A stretch of DNA of 64,000 nucleotides from Forficula auricularia (Eukaryota; Arthropoda; Insecta; Dermaptera; Forficulidae): NCBI GenBank assembly GCA_024734495.1, contig JALMQS010000828.1:1351101-1415100 (forward strand), in the 5' to 3' direction. Position 1 is the first letter of the stretch, and each line of letters begins with the position of its first letter. The notes beneath the pieces were generated by a model, which made no database searches, was not told the origin of the DNA, and worked only from the letters and a program-made list of their open reading frames with translations. Below, piece by piece: positions 48,916 to 60,830 of this stretch. The translations under genes were made by a program, and so were the position numbers.

Positions 48916-49049
48916 GTACATACATACCTACATAATTTTTCAAAAAAAAAATTTCAATAAAACTTCGGACATTTGTGTTTTAGATAAAGAAAATATGGAT
49001 TTCGAAAATAATACTTTTAAAAAAGAAATATCAAATCAAAGCAATTAAA

Positions 49050-49145
49050 TTGATTGAAAAGATTTTGTTTTGCCTGGAGTAGCAGGGCTCTTGAATCATA
49101 AAGAGAAATCAATGAGGCTGTCCTCTGGTTTCATTTGTTAAGTGT
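49050..49145 (-). repeat. Solo arm of the 7.2-kb foldback family
   Basis: attgaaaagattttgttttg, 'agtagcagggctcttgaatc', 'agagaaatcaatgaggctgtcc'. A second fragment (ctgaaggtcaaaccttcgaa) is at 49250-49275, suggesting a decayed full element. Confidence 0.6.
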
Positions 49146-50228
49146 CTAGCTTATTATAACAACAAAACGAATTTACACACATCCAATCGTATATTTGAAC
49201 CCATGCGAAATAAAAGATAGAAAGAATATTTCTAATTAAAAACACTGATGCTGAAGGTCAAACCTTCGAAACTATAGTTTCAGCTATTAAAAGTAAATTA
49301 GCAATAGGAAATAAAAGCAAGAGCCTATTTAGTTCAGCATGATAACGCCAATCGTTATACCAGCGACACTGATGCAGTTTTGTTATTTTTGATCTATTAA
49401 GGGTAGATGACAGGGCGACAAAATATTACAGATATTGATAAATTAAAATCAAGAATATTAATCAATAAAACAAAACTATTTAATTATAATTTATCCAAAT
49501 TACATTCATTTTGAGATTAAAAAAAACTCAAATTTGAAAGTTTTGTATATTCTAATTTGGGTCAAATATAAACACTGTAATGCATACTATAACTTGGAAA
49601 AGAGAGAGTATTTATTTATTGTTTTAATTTGGGATAGGAAGGGGGTATTAAAATTTCTGGCAGGAAGAGAATTTCAGTCTCTAGTAGTCTAGAAGAAATA
49701 AAAGAAATTGATTTTATTTTGACAAGAAGAGGTGCTATCACCTAATCAGAATTTGAATTTATTCTAAACTGTTATAGAATAAAGTAATTCGTATTTATTT
49801 ATGATAAGGAATAACAATAAATCATAGCGTTTAGCGTTTTTATAAACTCTAAAGCATATTGGAAAAGAATGCAGGGAAGATATAACTTTTGAAAGATGAT
49901 TTTTTTAACGTCACCTATAGATAAAAATTTAATTTAAAAATAGCCAGAGATTTACTACATATATTTCTAGAGAGGATATTTTTCCGCCACTCATCCTTCT
50001 TAGAAACATATATCACACATGATGTGAGTGGAATGAATTGGCAGTCAACCTTGCTGCACTTGCGTGGCTTCCTTCGTTTCAAATAAATACTCAAAACAGT
50101 AATGAAAAACGAAATTCATTTAAAATCATGTATTGTGAAAAATTTATCTTCTTTCAGATAATAATTCAAACTAAAAATTCTAACTGAGAAGTGATGGAAG
50201 GCTGACCAAAGATAATGAAAAAAATCCT

Positions 50229-50345
50229 CTCGAATAAAATAGATTTATTGGAGAGTTATTCTTCCCGCCCCCCCCCCCCCCCACACACTAAAAAACCGAC
50301 GTTTCGGAGTATCTTCCCTCCTTCTTCAGAGTTTAAAAGGTGTTA
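50229..50345 (+). repeat. Dispersed repeat (cgaataaaataaatttattgg family), copy 2, with a 15-C run
   Basis: cgaataaaatagatttattg, a C-run (50268-50282) replacing the usual spacer, then 'accgacgtttcggagtatct' and 'cttcagagtttaaaagg'. Confidence 0.6.
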
Positions 50346-50359
50346 ATGAGGGAAGCATA

Positions 50360-50508
50360 CAAGATACTTCCCTTTTCTCTCCTTCAGCAGTACTCTAAAT
50401 TTGTCCTTTTCCAACAGAGGCATCAATAGAATATTTTCCTTAAATTGATGCCTCTGTTGGGAAGGACAAATTTCGAATACTGCTCAAGGAGGAGAGGGAA
50501 GTATCTTG
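50360..50508. repeat. Hairpin with 65-68-bp arms
   Basis: Arms 50360-50427 (caagatacttccc … cagaggcatcaat) and 50444-50508 are complementary with few mismatches; 16-bp loop. It directly follows the family segment at 50229-50345, of which it may be the internal part. Confidence 0.9.
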
Positions 50509-51268
50509 TCCGTTTTTTTTTCATTGGTATTGGACTTTTTTTTTTACTTGATGTATCTATAATTTGAAAAGAATAGTCAAAAATAAATTACTCCCTCACT
50601 TTCATAATAATTTATCAATACACCCTTTGCGGGTCAAAATCTTAATTCCTATCATTTAAAAATTTTCAAGACTCGAATTCAAAATCACAAATTTATTTAT
50701 TGACTCACGGCCCCTATTTTTATCTATCTCCGTTCTTTTTATATGGTATTTTCTTTTTAAGGATAAAAAACGATAATTCTTATGATTTTTTTTACGAGGT
50801 CTCTCAATAGTGAAATTTCCAAATGTTGTATTTATACCCCTCTCCCCAAATCATAATTTATTAAAAAACCTTTATGGATTAAAATATTGATCTATTAATT
50901 ATTATATTTCTTCAACTATTGAATGTCGAAAAGTCAAAAAAATTTTACACTATATTTTGACCCTACTACAGGTACATATAAAAAATGGAACAAAATTCAA
51001 TTGAAAATGGCTATATTTAGAAATAACGACTGGAAGCACCTATATTTGCCATACGCCATACCCCCATTTCAATAACAAAAAGTCACCGATTTCAGCTGAT
51101 CTATTTATAGATATAGAGTTGATATTACCAACTGAATATAAGATTAAATTTTTTTAGTGATACATACTAAATTAATTTTTGCTTTTGAAAAGAATATAAT
51201 GAGCTAATACCTATATCTAATCATTTATACTCGAAATTATAGAGATTTTCAAATTATATGGTCTAACT

Positions 51269-51787
51269 CACTGATTCTCAACCTTTTTTTTGTTGCGGCA
51301 CACTTTTAAAAATTTCAAAATTTGGCGGCATACTACAATAAAATTTTAAAATAAAAATAATTTTGTCAAAAAAAATTATTATTAAAAAATCATGCCTTTG
51401 AATATGCTTTATTTAAGTTTAAGAACACAATACTGCATAGCAAATATAAATATAAATTTATAAATTCAACCACACAGCAAGCAAGTAAATAGCAAACTGA
51501 ACTACATTTGCGTGCAGCAAAATTGACCCAACCCCTAAACGCGCATACAAAGTACTTTTTTAAAAAATGGCTAAGCCGATATATATAAAATGTATATATT
51601 TTTAAAGCTTATTTATTTAGCTTTACATTAAATTATGTGAATTGAATGGCTGAACTGGAAAAAATAATAACTCATTAGATAAAAGTACAAAATAATTTTT
51701 ATTGTTTGCATTTCTAAAACTTGGCGGCACACTTCAAGAATTTGGCGGCACACAAAAGTGCCGCGGCACAGGGGTTGAGAATCACTG
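51269..51787. mobile_element. hAT-type MITE (519 bp)
   Basis: Ends cactgattctcaacc and ggttgagaatcactg, followed on each side by 'ggcggcacac'-like repeats, a pattern typical of some hAT families. Flanks gtctaact (51261-51268) and gtctatca (51788-51795) match at 6 of 8. No coding capacity. Confidence 0.88.
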
Positions 51788-51930
51788 GTCTATCAAGTTA
51801 TTTATATAATTTTAAAATATAATTTTTTAAAAAATTAATAATTTTGTTTTTGTAATATTATTGATAAATTGTTTTTGTAATATTATTGATAAATTAAAAA
51901 AAAATCAAATGAATCTTAAAAGCGAATTTT

Positions 51931-51970
51931 TAACCGACTTCAAAAAAGGAGGAGGTTCTCTATTCGATTG

Positions 51971-52005
<35 letters not shown>

Positions 52006-52690
52006 TGCCTATGTTACCTCATATCTCCGCCAATTGTCAACCGATTTTGAAAATTTTTTTGCATTGGGTCCAGTCTAGCTTCCGATTGGTCCCATTTTTT
52101 TTTCGATTTTTTTTCATAGGTATTAGACCTTTTTTATTAGGTTTGTTTAGGTTTGTTTAGACCTAACCTCTTTGTTTATGAACCGATTTCGATGGTTCTT
52201 TTTTTATCCGAAAGGGGGTGTCTTAGGGATGGTGTCATATTAATTTGGTCAAGTTCTGATGATATAATCACTATTAATAACATCACTAAAAAGAGAAAAT
52301 AAAAATTTTTAAGAAAAAAATAAAAACCGACTTCAAAAAATTAAGTGCAACAAATATAAAAATACACTAAAAGGTATAAAATAATTATTATCTTATTTAG
52401 TTACAACTAAACGACGAAATATTAACACGAAATTACTTTTTGAAGTTGGTGCCAAACATATACCTTTTATGAATCGCACTCGACGGATCTTACTTAGTAC
52501 GTTTGGCGGGTACGCTCGCTTATAGGTATAGTTTGTTTGGCACCGACTTTAAAAAGTAATTTCGTGTTAATATTTCGTCGTTTAGTTGTAACTAAATAAG
52601 ATAATAATTATTTTATACCTTTTAGTGTATTTTTATATTTGTTGCACTTAATTTTTTGAAGTCGGTTTTTATTTTTTCTTAAAAATTTTT
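51931..52690 (+). mobile_element. accgacttcaaaaa repeat element with large internal palindrome, copy 2
   Basis: Begins taaccgacttcaaaaaagga, includes a 32-T run (51973-52004) and 'atatctccgccaattgtcaa', and ends with a long palindrome (arms about 52308-52453 and 52539-52684) carrying cgacgaaatattaacacgaa and its complement. Opposite orientation to 29951-30666. Confidence 0.85.
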
Positions 52691-53280
52691 TGGCATCTCT
52701 TCATTAACTGTTCAATATTGCCCAAAGAATCAATAATATAATTAATCTTTTTTGCTTATAATCATTTCATCACCCCTTTATCAAATATTAACATTAAGTA
52801 CTAAAGAGAAATCACAAAAATGCAAGCTCCGATTAAATCTCTAATCTTTAACAGGAAAAAGCTAAATTTATTTTAATATTATCAACAGGTATTATGTTGT
52901 TGTTCTTGTAACAAAAATCTATAGAATTAGCATAGAATTTCAATTTAAGGTCGCTCTAGCTCATAAATAACAGAAAAAAATAAGGTAATTTATAAATACA
53001 GTGTTTGCTAACCTTTTCAATTTTGTCACCCCTAAGACCAAACAAACCGTGTGTCTTTACCACTTTACCACTTGTTAAAAAATATGAGGAAATAAAACTA
53101 AAAAGTTTTTAGAATTATTGACTGTTTACCATTTGTTTTCCTAATAAAATTTTTTAATGTACTTTCAGTTTCAATTTATAGAGCTTTGATGGCATATGGC
53201 GTAATTACTATTTAAATATGAGCATTAGCTAGGCCTATAACAATGAAAACAATTTTTATCCCACTATATTAATTAAAATG
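52691..53280. other. Intergenic stretch, unassigned
   Basis: AT-rich. A single hAT-like end (cagtgtttgctaaccttttc, near 53001) has no visible partner. Confidence 0.4.
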
Positions 53281-53469
53281 GGGGGTCAGATAGGCTAGTC
53301 GGTAGCGTATCATCCTGCTAACCAAGTGGACCCGGGTTCGAATCCGACTCGAGGCATTCGGCTAAAATCTGACCCCCGGGGTTGAGACAAAATTTAAAAA
53401 ATATATAGTATCGTAAATTGGCTTATGGTTAGAAAGGCCGAAAAGCCAAAAAAAAAAAAAAAAAAAAAA
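53281..53469 (+). mobile_element. SINE-A (tRNA-derived), copy 2
   Basis: Near-identical to 36960-37147. It has a perfect B-box ggttcgaatcc (53336-53346), the body 'ggcttatggttagaaaggcc' and a ~22-A tail. The target duplication is short at best (aaaatg on both sides). Confidence 0.9.
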
Positions 53470-53889
53470 TGATTATTACCTCCTTTAAATTATTAAATGA
53501 GCAATTCTTGTATATAGTATATAGAATTGGTTTCTCAAAAACGGCTTTAACGATCTCGATGAAAATCACGCACTAGATACTAGGGGTGTTCGGGTCGACA
53601 AATCGATCTATCAGGGTCTCATCTTTGAGTAATTTTAAATTGATTGATTTTTTCGTAATCAAAGTGAATATTCACAGGTAAAGAAATGTCATTTTTCTTT
53701 TTGCATCCACTCAGACAATGGGTTGGGTCAGGTCATTTTTTCAAAGACCTTTTTGAGACGAATTGGTTTTTAACATATTTTATTCTATCTAAATGTTAGA
53801 TTTATTAATAAACGTTTTAGCATTGTCTTCTTATAGAACCTTATTCATTTAATAGAATAAAAAATAATTAAGAATTTATTTTAAAATAT
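53470..53889. other. Intergenic stretch, unassigned
   Basis: AT-rich with no recognised element between SINE-A and the C-rich tract. Confidence 0.5.
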
Positions 53890-54109
53890 ATTTTACTAGC
53901 TGCAAAGCCCGCCTTCGGCGGCCCTCTTGCCAGCAGGGGCTCGCCCCCTGGACCCCAACCCACGACCCCCCCCCCCCCGCACCATGCCCAACCACCTGCC
54001 CCCACACCCCAGTCCCCGCACCACCCCACTACGCCTCTGGACCCTCACCTGAACCCCCCACCCCACCCCCACCATCCCCCGGAACCCACCCCTGCACCAC
54101 CACCCCGCG

Positions 54110-54143
<34 letters not shown>
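53890..54143. repeat. C-rich strand-asymmetric low-complexity tract followed by (TA)n
   Basis: Begins with a GC hairpin-like segment (cgccttcggcgg near 53911-53922). It then runs through about 160 bp of plus-strand C/A-rich sequence with very few G, including a 13-C run (53966-53978), and ends abruptly in a (TA)n microsatellite at 54111-54143. The minus strand is correspondingly G-rich. It lies about 270 bp upstream of the putative neur TATA box. Confidence 0.75.
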
Positions 54144-54146
<3 letters not shown>

Positions 54147-54410
54147 GATATACTTAAGCAGGTCCCAATTTTGTGAAAAAATAACATATTTTGATAATCT
54201 AATTATTAACAAGTGGTTGAAAAAATGAATCATGAAGTTGAAACAAAACAAAACAAATGGTTGTTCAAACAATCAATAACTAAGATCCCACCGAAGCTCG
54301 GTCTTCCAGATACTAGCTATTATACGCCTAGGCTAAGAACCAGGGATTTAAGTTAATTAACCGATAAGTGGCTAATAGTGCAAATTCCAATCATCGTATT
54401 ATAGATTTAA

Positions 54411-54418
54411 TATAAAAG
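54411..54418 (+). promoter_or_regulatory. TATA box, candidate neur promoter
   Basis: Perfect TATAAAAG, about 540 bp upstream of the neur start codon and at the edge where the AT-rich background gives way to GC-rich sequence. A start site about 30 bp downstream (near 54440) would give a leader of about 520 nt. The leader holds several upstream ATGs, for example one at 54444 opening a 43-codon reading frame. TATA boxes arise easily in AT-rich DNA, so position is the main support. Confidence 0.45.
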
Positions 54419-54439
54419 CGAACAAGTTTCTTGATTGAC

Positions 54440-54958
54440 AAGTATGAATAAGAATTCGGGGAGGCGCATGCAGCTCGTGGATGAACCCCTGGTGACTATG
54501 CAAACATCCAATAAACTGACACGGGGGCAATTCCTGCCCAGGGAGGGATGTGAGGGAATGCCAGGCCAATGCTGAGCCGGAGTAATATATGCATGTGTCA
54601 CTATTTCGAATGCCTATGCGAGCTAATAATATGTAGAGCAGGGGTTGCAGCGCAGCCCCCTCTAGCAGCGCAGGCAACAGCGGTACGAGCTCAGCACCAC
54701 AGGGCGCAGCTGTCGGTGCTCAGCTGGCGTCGCGGCTGTTCAGCTGTCTAGGAGGGGAGGCAGCGGCGCGTGTGGTGGGGATGGTCTCGCGGCAGGGGTG
54801 GCAGCCGCGGCGGGGAGACTGCCTCACGCCGTCCTGGACACGATCCGTCAGTCGGCTGCTCGCAAGCCTTAAGACCAGACATTGAATCTGGTTAGCCGCC
54901 CAAGTCTTAGTGAGTGTATGTGTGTAAGTGCCTGTCTATGGGGGTAAGCGGAGTTGAC
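54440..54958 (+). promoter_or_regulatory. GC-rich neur leader / proximal promoter with clustered CAGCTG E-boxes
   Basis: Sharp rise in G+C relative to the surroundings. Three CAGCTG E-boxes sit within 40 bp (54707-54712, 54721-54726, 54741-54746), next to G-rich and CpG-containing sequence. neur is a known target of proneural bHLH factors in flies, which bind E-boxes of this general type. Whether these lie in the transcribed leader or in the promoter depends on the true start site. Confidence 0.45.
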
Positions 54959-55016
54959 ATGTTAGCGCCGATTAAGAGCAAGATGAAGGTGCTGAAGAAG
55001 ATCAAGAAGCGAATAG
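54959..55016 (+). CDS. neur: neuralized (neur) orthologue, coding exon 1 (partial gene)
   Basis: First coding exon of the E3 ubiquitin ligase Neuralized, which in other animals promotes endocytosis of the Notch ligand Delta. The ATG at 54959 opens 19 codons rich in Lys/Arg (contains KSKMKVLKKIKKRI, a basic amphipathic stretch; in the known protein a polybasic region contributes to membrane binding). The exon ends in phase 1 (…ATA G) at a consensus donor, gtgagt at 55017. It joins exon 2 at 62280 in frame, making an Ala codon. This ATG was chosen because it is the one in frame with the donor and exon 2; it has G at -3. The identity rests on exon 2; exon 1 alone would not be recognisable. The link is inferred from matching phase and strand, and a transcript would confirm it. 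An alternative first exon further upstream is possible. Confidence 0.7.
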
Positions 55017-55544
55017 GTGAGTGTCTCAGGCAGATCAGGTTTTTCAATTACCTACCTAGCGAAAGCTGAATGTGAATCTTTTCCCACGGTCGAGCGGGTC
55101 ACGTGCTTACGTAACGACGCTCTCACCTGCCAAGCAGGACGATCGGCATGGTAGAGAAAACCCCCGGGTTGGCTGTCGCCGACGTGTCTCTCAGGATGAG
55201 TCATTGATGTACACATATATCCGCCGCCATACTGACGAAGTAACACTCTACGAAACCTGACAACTTCGGTGACATTACATCTTTCAAACTCACACAAAAC
55301 ATTCACCTTTGTTGCCGACAGCTCTCTTGAGATGTTGTGTACATGATTCTCTTGAAAACAAACTCTCCAAAACGAGACATAGACAATTTCTGCAGAGACA
55401 CTTCGGCGATATCAGCCACCATCTTTCAAACAAACAAACCATTCATTAACTGTCGGACGTTACTATATTTGTGATCTCATTGTCTTAATGGTTGATATTT
55501 TACGTTTTAAAGTGTGATTAAACTCAGAAATTGTAAAGTATACT

Positions 55545-55835
55545 TTGTTCTTGGCAATTCTGACAACAACAATGGTGTGATTTCTAATACGACAACGTTT
55601 TGTATCTTTCGTGATACTCCATCAGGTTTCTCAGAATCAATACATCTGTGTTTAAATTTTATTGATGTTGTTATAAACAAAACGGTTTTCATAATTCTTT
55701 TATAATAACACCAACAACATATTCATATGCACATGTAGTGATTCTAAGAGACCTGATGAAGTGTCAATAAAGATACAAAACGTTTTCATATTAGAAATCA
55801 CACCATTGTTGTTGTTCGAATTGACAAGAACATTA
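55545..55835. repeat. Foldback element in neur intron 1
   Basis: Two inverted arms of about 95 bp (55545-55640 and 55738-55835) separated by about 97 bp. The arms pair over long blocks, e.g. caatggtgtgatttctaata against its complement near 55787-55806, with scattered mismatches. In transcribed intron RNA this would form a long stem. No tandem copy was seen elsewhere in the window. Confidence 0.8.
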
Positions 55836-56295
55836 GAATACATTTAGAAGTATGAACGAGAATGAAACGAATTGTGAATATTGTGATGTAGTTCACTGAA
55901 ATCTCGATTTATTATTTCTACTAGCTCAACCTTCTTGGAAGCAACGTTTTGATTTAGATCGGTAATGGATATACTAACTCGAATTACTAACAATATCTTA
56001 GGTAGAGGTGGCCTTTTAATTAATTAATTTAGTATAAACAATTGAACCTCTGAGATTTTTGTAGATGACGATTCCAGGATAAGACAATCCTGCTTTTAAG
56101 GAAATACCTGAATTCGAATTCCGACTAGGGTCACAGCTTCAGACCATTATAAAACTAATTTAAACGATTTGAAGAATTATTAATTTTGATTATTTTATAA
56201 ATTGAAAAACAAAATTAATTGTATAACCTGAATATATGTTTAAGATCTAAATTTTAAAAATAATTTCAAATGCAAATTATATTATAAAAAATAAA

Positions 56296-56442
56296 TCAAA
56301 GAGTGTGTCTTCTGCTTGGTGTAAATTAATAAATACATTTATAAAATAATTTTACTATGCTAGTTTCGAAAGATTGTCTTTACTACCACTATTTATTATT
56401 TGAAAATATGTATATTTTAAGCAAGACACACTCTTCGATATA
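56296..56442. repeat. Degenerate copy of the 7.2-kb foldback family
   Basis: Short inverted arms containing the agagtgtgtctt / aagacacactct pair, with the family's 'tagtttcgaaagattgtct' segment between them. It resembles a shrunken version of the 7234-7668 foldback. Confidence 0.5.
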
Positions 56443-58394
56443 TTTCTTATAATTTAAGCCACTCTATCTGCAAAAATCCACTTTAATTAGAGTAAAATTC
56501 TATGTTTGAAATGAACCATGCGATCAAGTAACATTAACGATCTTATTCTTGAGGAAACAATTTGTGAGTGCAATTCAGAGCGTAAACGGTATAAAAAAAA
56601 ATACCTCAGAATTGAATTAATTGCTGTGCTTTTTAATTATAGCAACACCGGAACATGATCGCTTGAGAGGAAATCCTCCAAAGGCGTTTCTTTTTCACTT
56701 GAATGACTTTTCATCTCCTTGGAGATTTACATTCGGATATTGGTTCTAATGAAGTGTGAGCCGCGACATCTGGCCCCCCAGGGGGGGCTTCTCCCCCTCG
56801 GAACTGAAAAAGGGGCGCCGCCCTTCCTTCCTTCCTTTTCATCCTCTTGACAGCTGCTAGACTAAAGCAAAATTGCTCCCTTATGATCCCCTTTTCCCAG
56901 AGGCCTCTCTTTCCCTTCTATTCATTATTTCTGGGCTTACTGGAAGATCCGCGGTCATACCCTTGCGATAATCTTTCGAATGGCCGTTAAACTTCTCAAG
57001 GGAAAATCAATTCATTAAGAGGATCTTGAGATTAAATGCCTTGACATGTTATCGGGGTGATCTTAATGAGTCGCATCATTATTTGAACAGCTCAGAAGAG
57101 AGAATAGGGGCTGAAAGGGATCAATAACCATTTCTCAGATCTTGAATCTAACGGAAATTACTAAAGACGTTTGTTGGCCTTATCAAAAGAGCTACAAGCT
57201 ATTTCGTATTATCAGCTCTAAGGCTTTTAAGAAGCTCCTATCAATTTCTTGCATTTTAATATTTAATGTTAATATAAACAGAACTCATATTAGCTCGGAT
57301 TAGAATTTCTATTTGCTCATTTCAATCACACAATCTAGTTGTTTGCCTTCTGGGAGGATGGGATTAAATTTCGTAACTTATAATTTTAGATGAGCAGAAT
57401 TCATTTTAACCAATTGAAAAGTTCTCTTATTCTAAATAACTAATTTGGATAACTCGTTTAATCTCGAATTTTACTATACATTGCCTCAACTTGAGGGGTT
57501 TGATGTTTAACCGTTTCTACCTTCATTAAAAAGAAAACACCTGCATTCATATACTAATTAGCTTTATAAAATTCCTTTTCATATATATTTTTTCGTTAGA
57601 TTCAAATTCCTTCCAAATAACATTCTTATTTTCCTTAAGTAATTTATAAAAATTAATAGACGAGAACGTAGCATTGTCCAAATGGCGGAGTGGATTTCGT
57701 CCCCGCCCCCTGTTCCCAACGCATTTTTCAGTTTTGGAACATGTCTTTATCCGCTCGTGAAGGATGCTAGTGCGGGAAACACGACTGATAAATATCTTAA
57801 ACAACAGGAACCAGTGCCAAATATGCGGAGATATTTAATGACAGTCTCTGACTCCCTTCTCTCACACTTATTATTATGTGCCACAGCCTCTTGTGAGTGA
57901 TAACATCACAAAGGTCTTCATTAAAATAGAAACAGATCCTTAATTGATACTTATTTGTCATACAAATCTTTTTTTTTAGAAAAAAAATCAATTATTATAA
58001 AATGAAAAAATCAAAGTGATAATCATAGATATCGTAGGAAATCTAATAATACTGCTGTATTTTTTACCTAACCGCAAAAGCAATAGTCTCTGGGCAAAGT
58101 AAATTTTTTCTAATAGCGGATTATTTAGCATGAATTATCCAATCAAATTCAATTATCACTTTCAAGAGTAGCATCTTTTCTGCGATTAATTTTTTTTGCT
58201 CATCTATAAAAAATCTAATATACACTTAGCATATATATTGTCAGGCGGAATCTATGATTATTATTAATTGGATTTTTGCAACCAAGTTAAGAATTCTGTT
58301 TCCATTAGAGAAAGCTTTGTATTAAGTATCACTTAAATGTCTTGTTTCTATTTTAACACTTCACTTAGCAGATACTATCCGATTAATGACTTTT

Positions 58395-58470
58395 TATGAT
58401 TGAAAAGTTTTTGTTTTGCCGAGAGTAGCATAGTTGTTGATTCACAAAGAGAAACAAAGAGGTTGATTTT
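58395..58470 (-). repeat. Solo arm of the 7.2-kb foldback family
   Basis: Reads attgaaaagtttttgttttgccgagagtagc and on through the cacaaagagaaacaaagaggttg segment, matching the outer arm of the foldback at 7234-7668 in the complementary orientation. Confidence 0.6.
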
Positions 58471-60149
58471 ATGATTATCACTTTTATTATTTCATCTTAT
58501 GTTTAGAATCACTTAGCAGTTGTTGTCTTATAAAAAATGAATTTACGAATTATAATAAGAAATTAATATTTTTGGCATTTTTAGCTGTTAAATTTGTAAA
58601 AAGACGTCAAAGAAAATGATAAATTAATATAGTCATCGAATTCATTAAAAATTTGGATTGGGTAACTTGCAGAAGTGAGTCAGAAAGTGCGGGGGTGCCT
58701 TGAACTCCCCTGATAATCGAGACAGAACCCACGGGAGAGATCACTGGGGAAAATGATGAACCATCAACATCTGGAGCTTTTAGATCAGACGCGGAGGATT
58801 GTAGATTTATTTTTAAAAAGACCCTCTCGCGCATTTCGGTGTCTAAAAACAACCAAACAATCCACTGATCTTCTCACTCGATAGACTATAATCAAAATAT
58901 TTATATATGAACAAAAATATTTAGAAATTTACTCGTCTTGTACATGGAAATATACAATAACAACAAATTACCAAATGACGTAAAAAAATGTTATTTTTCA
59001 TTAAAAAAAAGTATTTAAATTTTTATTTATTTATTTGACAAAAACTCTTCTTGAGGACAAATAGATTATTCTGCTTGTTGCTAGGTTCTGAAGAAGATAA
59101 AAGTAAATTATCGACTTGTACTATATACTTGGATGTCAATGTTATTTATTTTAATTTAAAACAAAAATCAATTGATTTATTTTTCTTCTGGGATTTATTT
59201 CCATGAGGGTTCAGCACATTTAGATTTCTAAATTTAGATGTAATTTTCATAAATTGAATTCCGATATGTTTCTTATTATGTAAAGCTATGATATTTACAT
59301 TATATATAGCTTGTTTAAAATGAAATGGTAGATTTAATCGCCTGGCGTAATATATCACTCTCTAGCTAGATTCCACGGGACTCTTGGATAATTTATTTAA
59401 CCTTTAGTGTTGTAACTAGGATTCCGACTTCATTTCCATCTCTCCATCAGTTTTTAATACCCTTGTAAAACTTTAAACCCTTATTTCTATCCCTATGACT
59501 TTTTGTCACTGGAACTACGTTAAAACATTCCACATTCATCTATGTCTGAAAATTATTTTTCTTATTTCATGTTGCAAGGGTCAAATCTGACATGAGTTGT
59601 TCGTTCTTGGAGTGATTTCTTCTTGAATGATCATGATTAAAAAAATTTAAATTAAATTTACTTAAAAGTTTTAATTAAACTTTAGATATTGGCGTAATCA
59701 GAGGTTCTGGTTATCGGGCAAGAAAATCAATTTTCTTATGGGAGAAAATTTTCTGGCAATAGATGTCAAGAGGGGTGAATTCACTTTTACATTACATCAA
59801 ATTATTCATTGTATATAATATATATATCTTAAAAAGATGTCACGCCTATCGTGATTTTCATCAATAGGTAGAATAACAAAATGACTATTCTCATTAACAT
59901 TTTTCCTACCCTCACTGTAATATAAAATAGTAATTTTGTTATTTGAATAATATGAATTCAATTTTGACTGAACCTGATCTTGGGAATTGCAACAGAGCCC
60001 TAGAGAGAGAGTGGATAATATTGGGAAAAAAATCTTATTTCAAAATATATTGTCGTGTTTATTCAATTGAGGTATCAGAGATTCAAAAGGATTAACAGCC
60101 GGTGGTGTAATGTGGAGATGTGAGTTGGTTTGGATTATTATTTGTGCAA

Positions 60150-60480
60150 CTTTCTCCACCACTTCACCTGTTAATTATACCCGGTGTTAAAGGCGATAGT
60201 GAAGGCCGATCGGTTTGATCGTTGCCCGTTTTGACAGTTGCCCGATTTGCCTAATGAAATGGGAATGATAATGGTTGGCTAGATGGATCTAGTGGAGGCA
60301 GGAGCGGGAACCAATGTCAAAAATGCGGAGTCGCCGGGGCCGTGGGAACGCAGCTCGTGAGAGAGCGGCGGCCCCGCCACGTCCCCGCTTATCGTCTCGT
60401 ATCGTGCAACTAAATGCGAACCTCTTCTAGAATTTTAAACTCATTCATCGCTCAAAAGATCACTCTCCGAGTTGCGTTTG
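60150..60480 (+). promoter_or_regulatory. GC-rich intronic block, candidate neur enhancer with a CSL/Su(H)-type site
   Basis: An island of high G+C inside an AT-rich intron. It contains CGTGGGAAC at 60341-60349, which fits the CSL/Su(H) consensus YGTGRGAAM, plus a CACCTG E-box near 60166 and a run of CpGs at 60330-60390. A Notch-responsive element inside a Notch-pathway gene is biologically plausible, but a single 9-bp match is weak. No coding potential was seen. Confidence 0.35.
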
Positions 60481-60711
60481 GAGGCGTTCAATAAATCACT
60501 TCGCTTTTCCCAGAAAGAAAGGCTTACCTAATTGCTAACGAACCCAAATCTCAAACTAGTAAAATAATAAATAAAATAAGATGGATATGCTTTGTTTAAA
60601 TATCATACAAGTTTGAATACCTTCATTAAAATCTAATCTCTCGAACCTGAAAATTATTTATAATTAATAATGATGGAGAATTGATGGCCCAATGATAATT
60701 AAAAATACAAT

Positions 60712-60830
60712 TCCGAATAAAATAAATTTATTGGAAAGTCATTTTTATCCTCTTAAAAATTGACATTTCGGAGGATCTTCCATTCTTCAGGATTTCGAAA
60801 CGTTGGGTTTTAAGAGATGATTAAATTGAC
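60712..60830 (+). repeat. Dispersed repeat (cgaataaaataaatttattgg family), copy 3
   Basis: Shares with 3214-3330 and 50229-50345 the order: cgaataaaat-type start, 'atcctcttaaaaa', then a gacatttcggaggatcttcc-type block and 'cttcag'. Function unknown; probably a non-autonomous element end. Confidence 0.55.

Noticed and set aside
57682..57900. 72-codon open frame in neur intron 1 with a good ATG context
   Set aside because: No recognisable domain, no splice partners in phase, and the opposite strand is equally open; likely chance.
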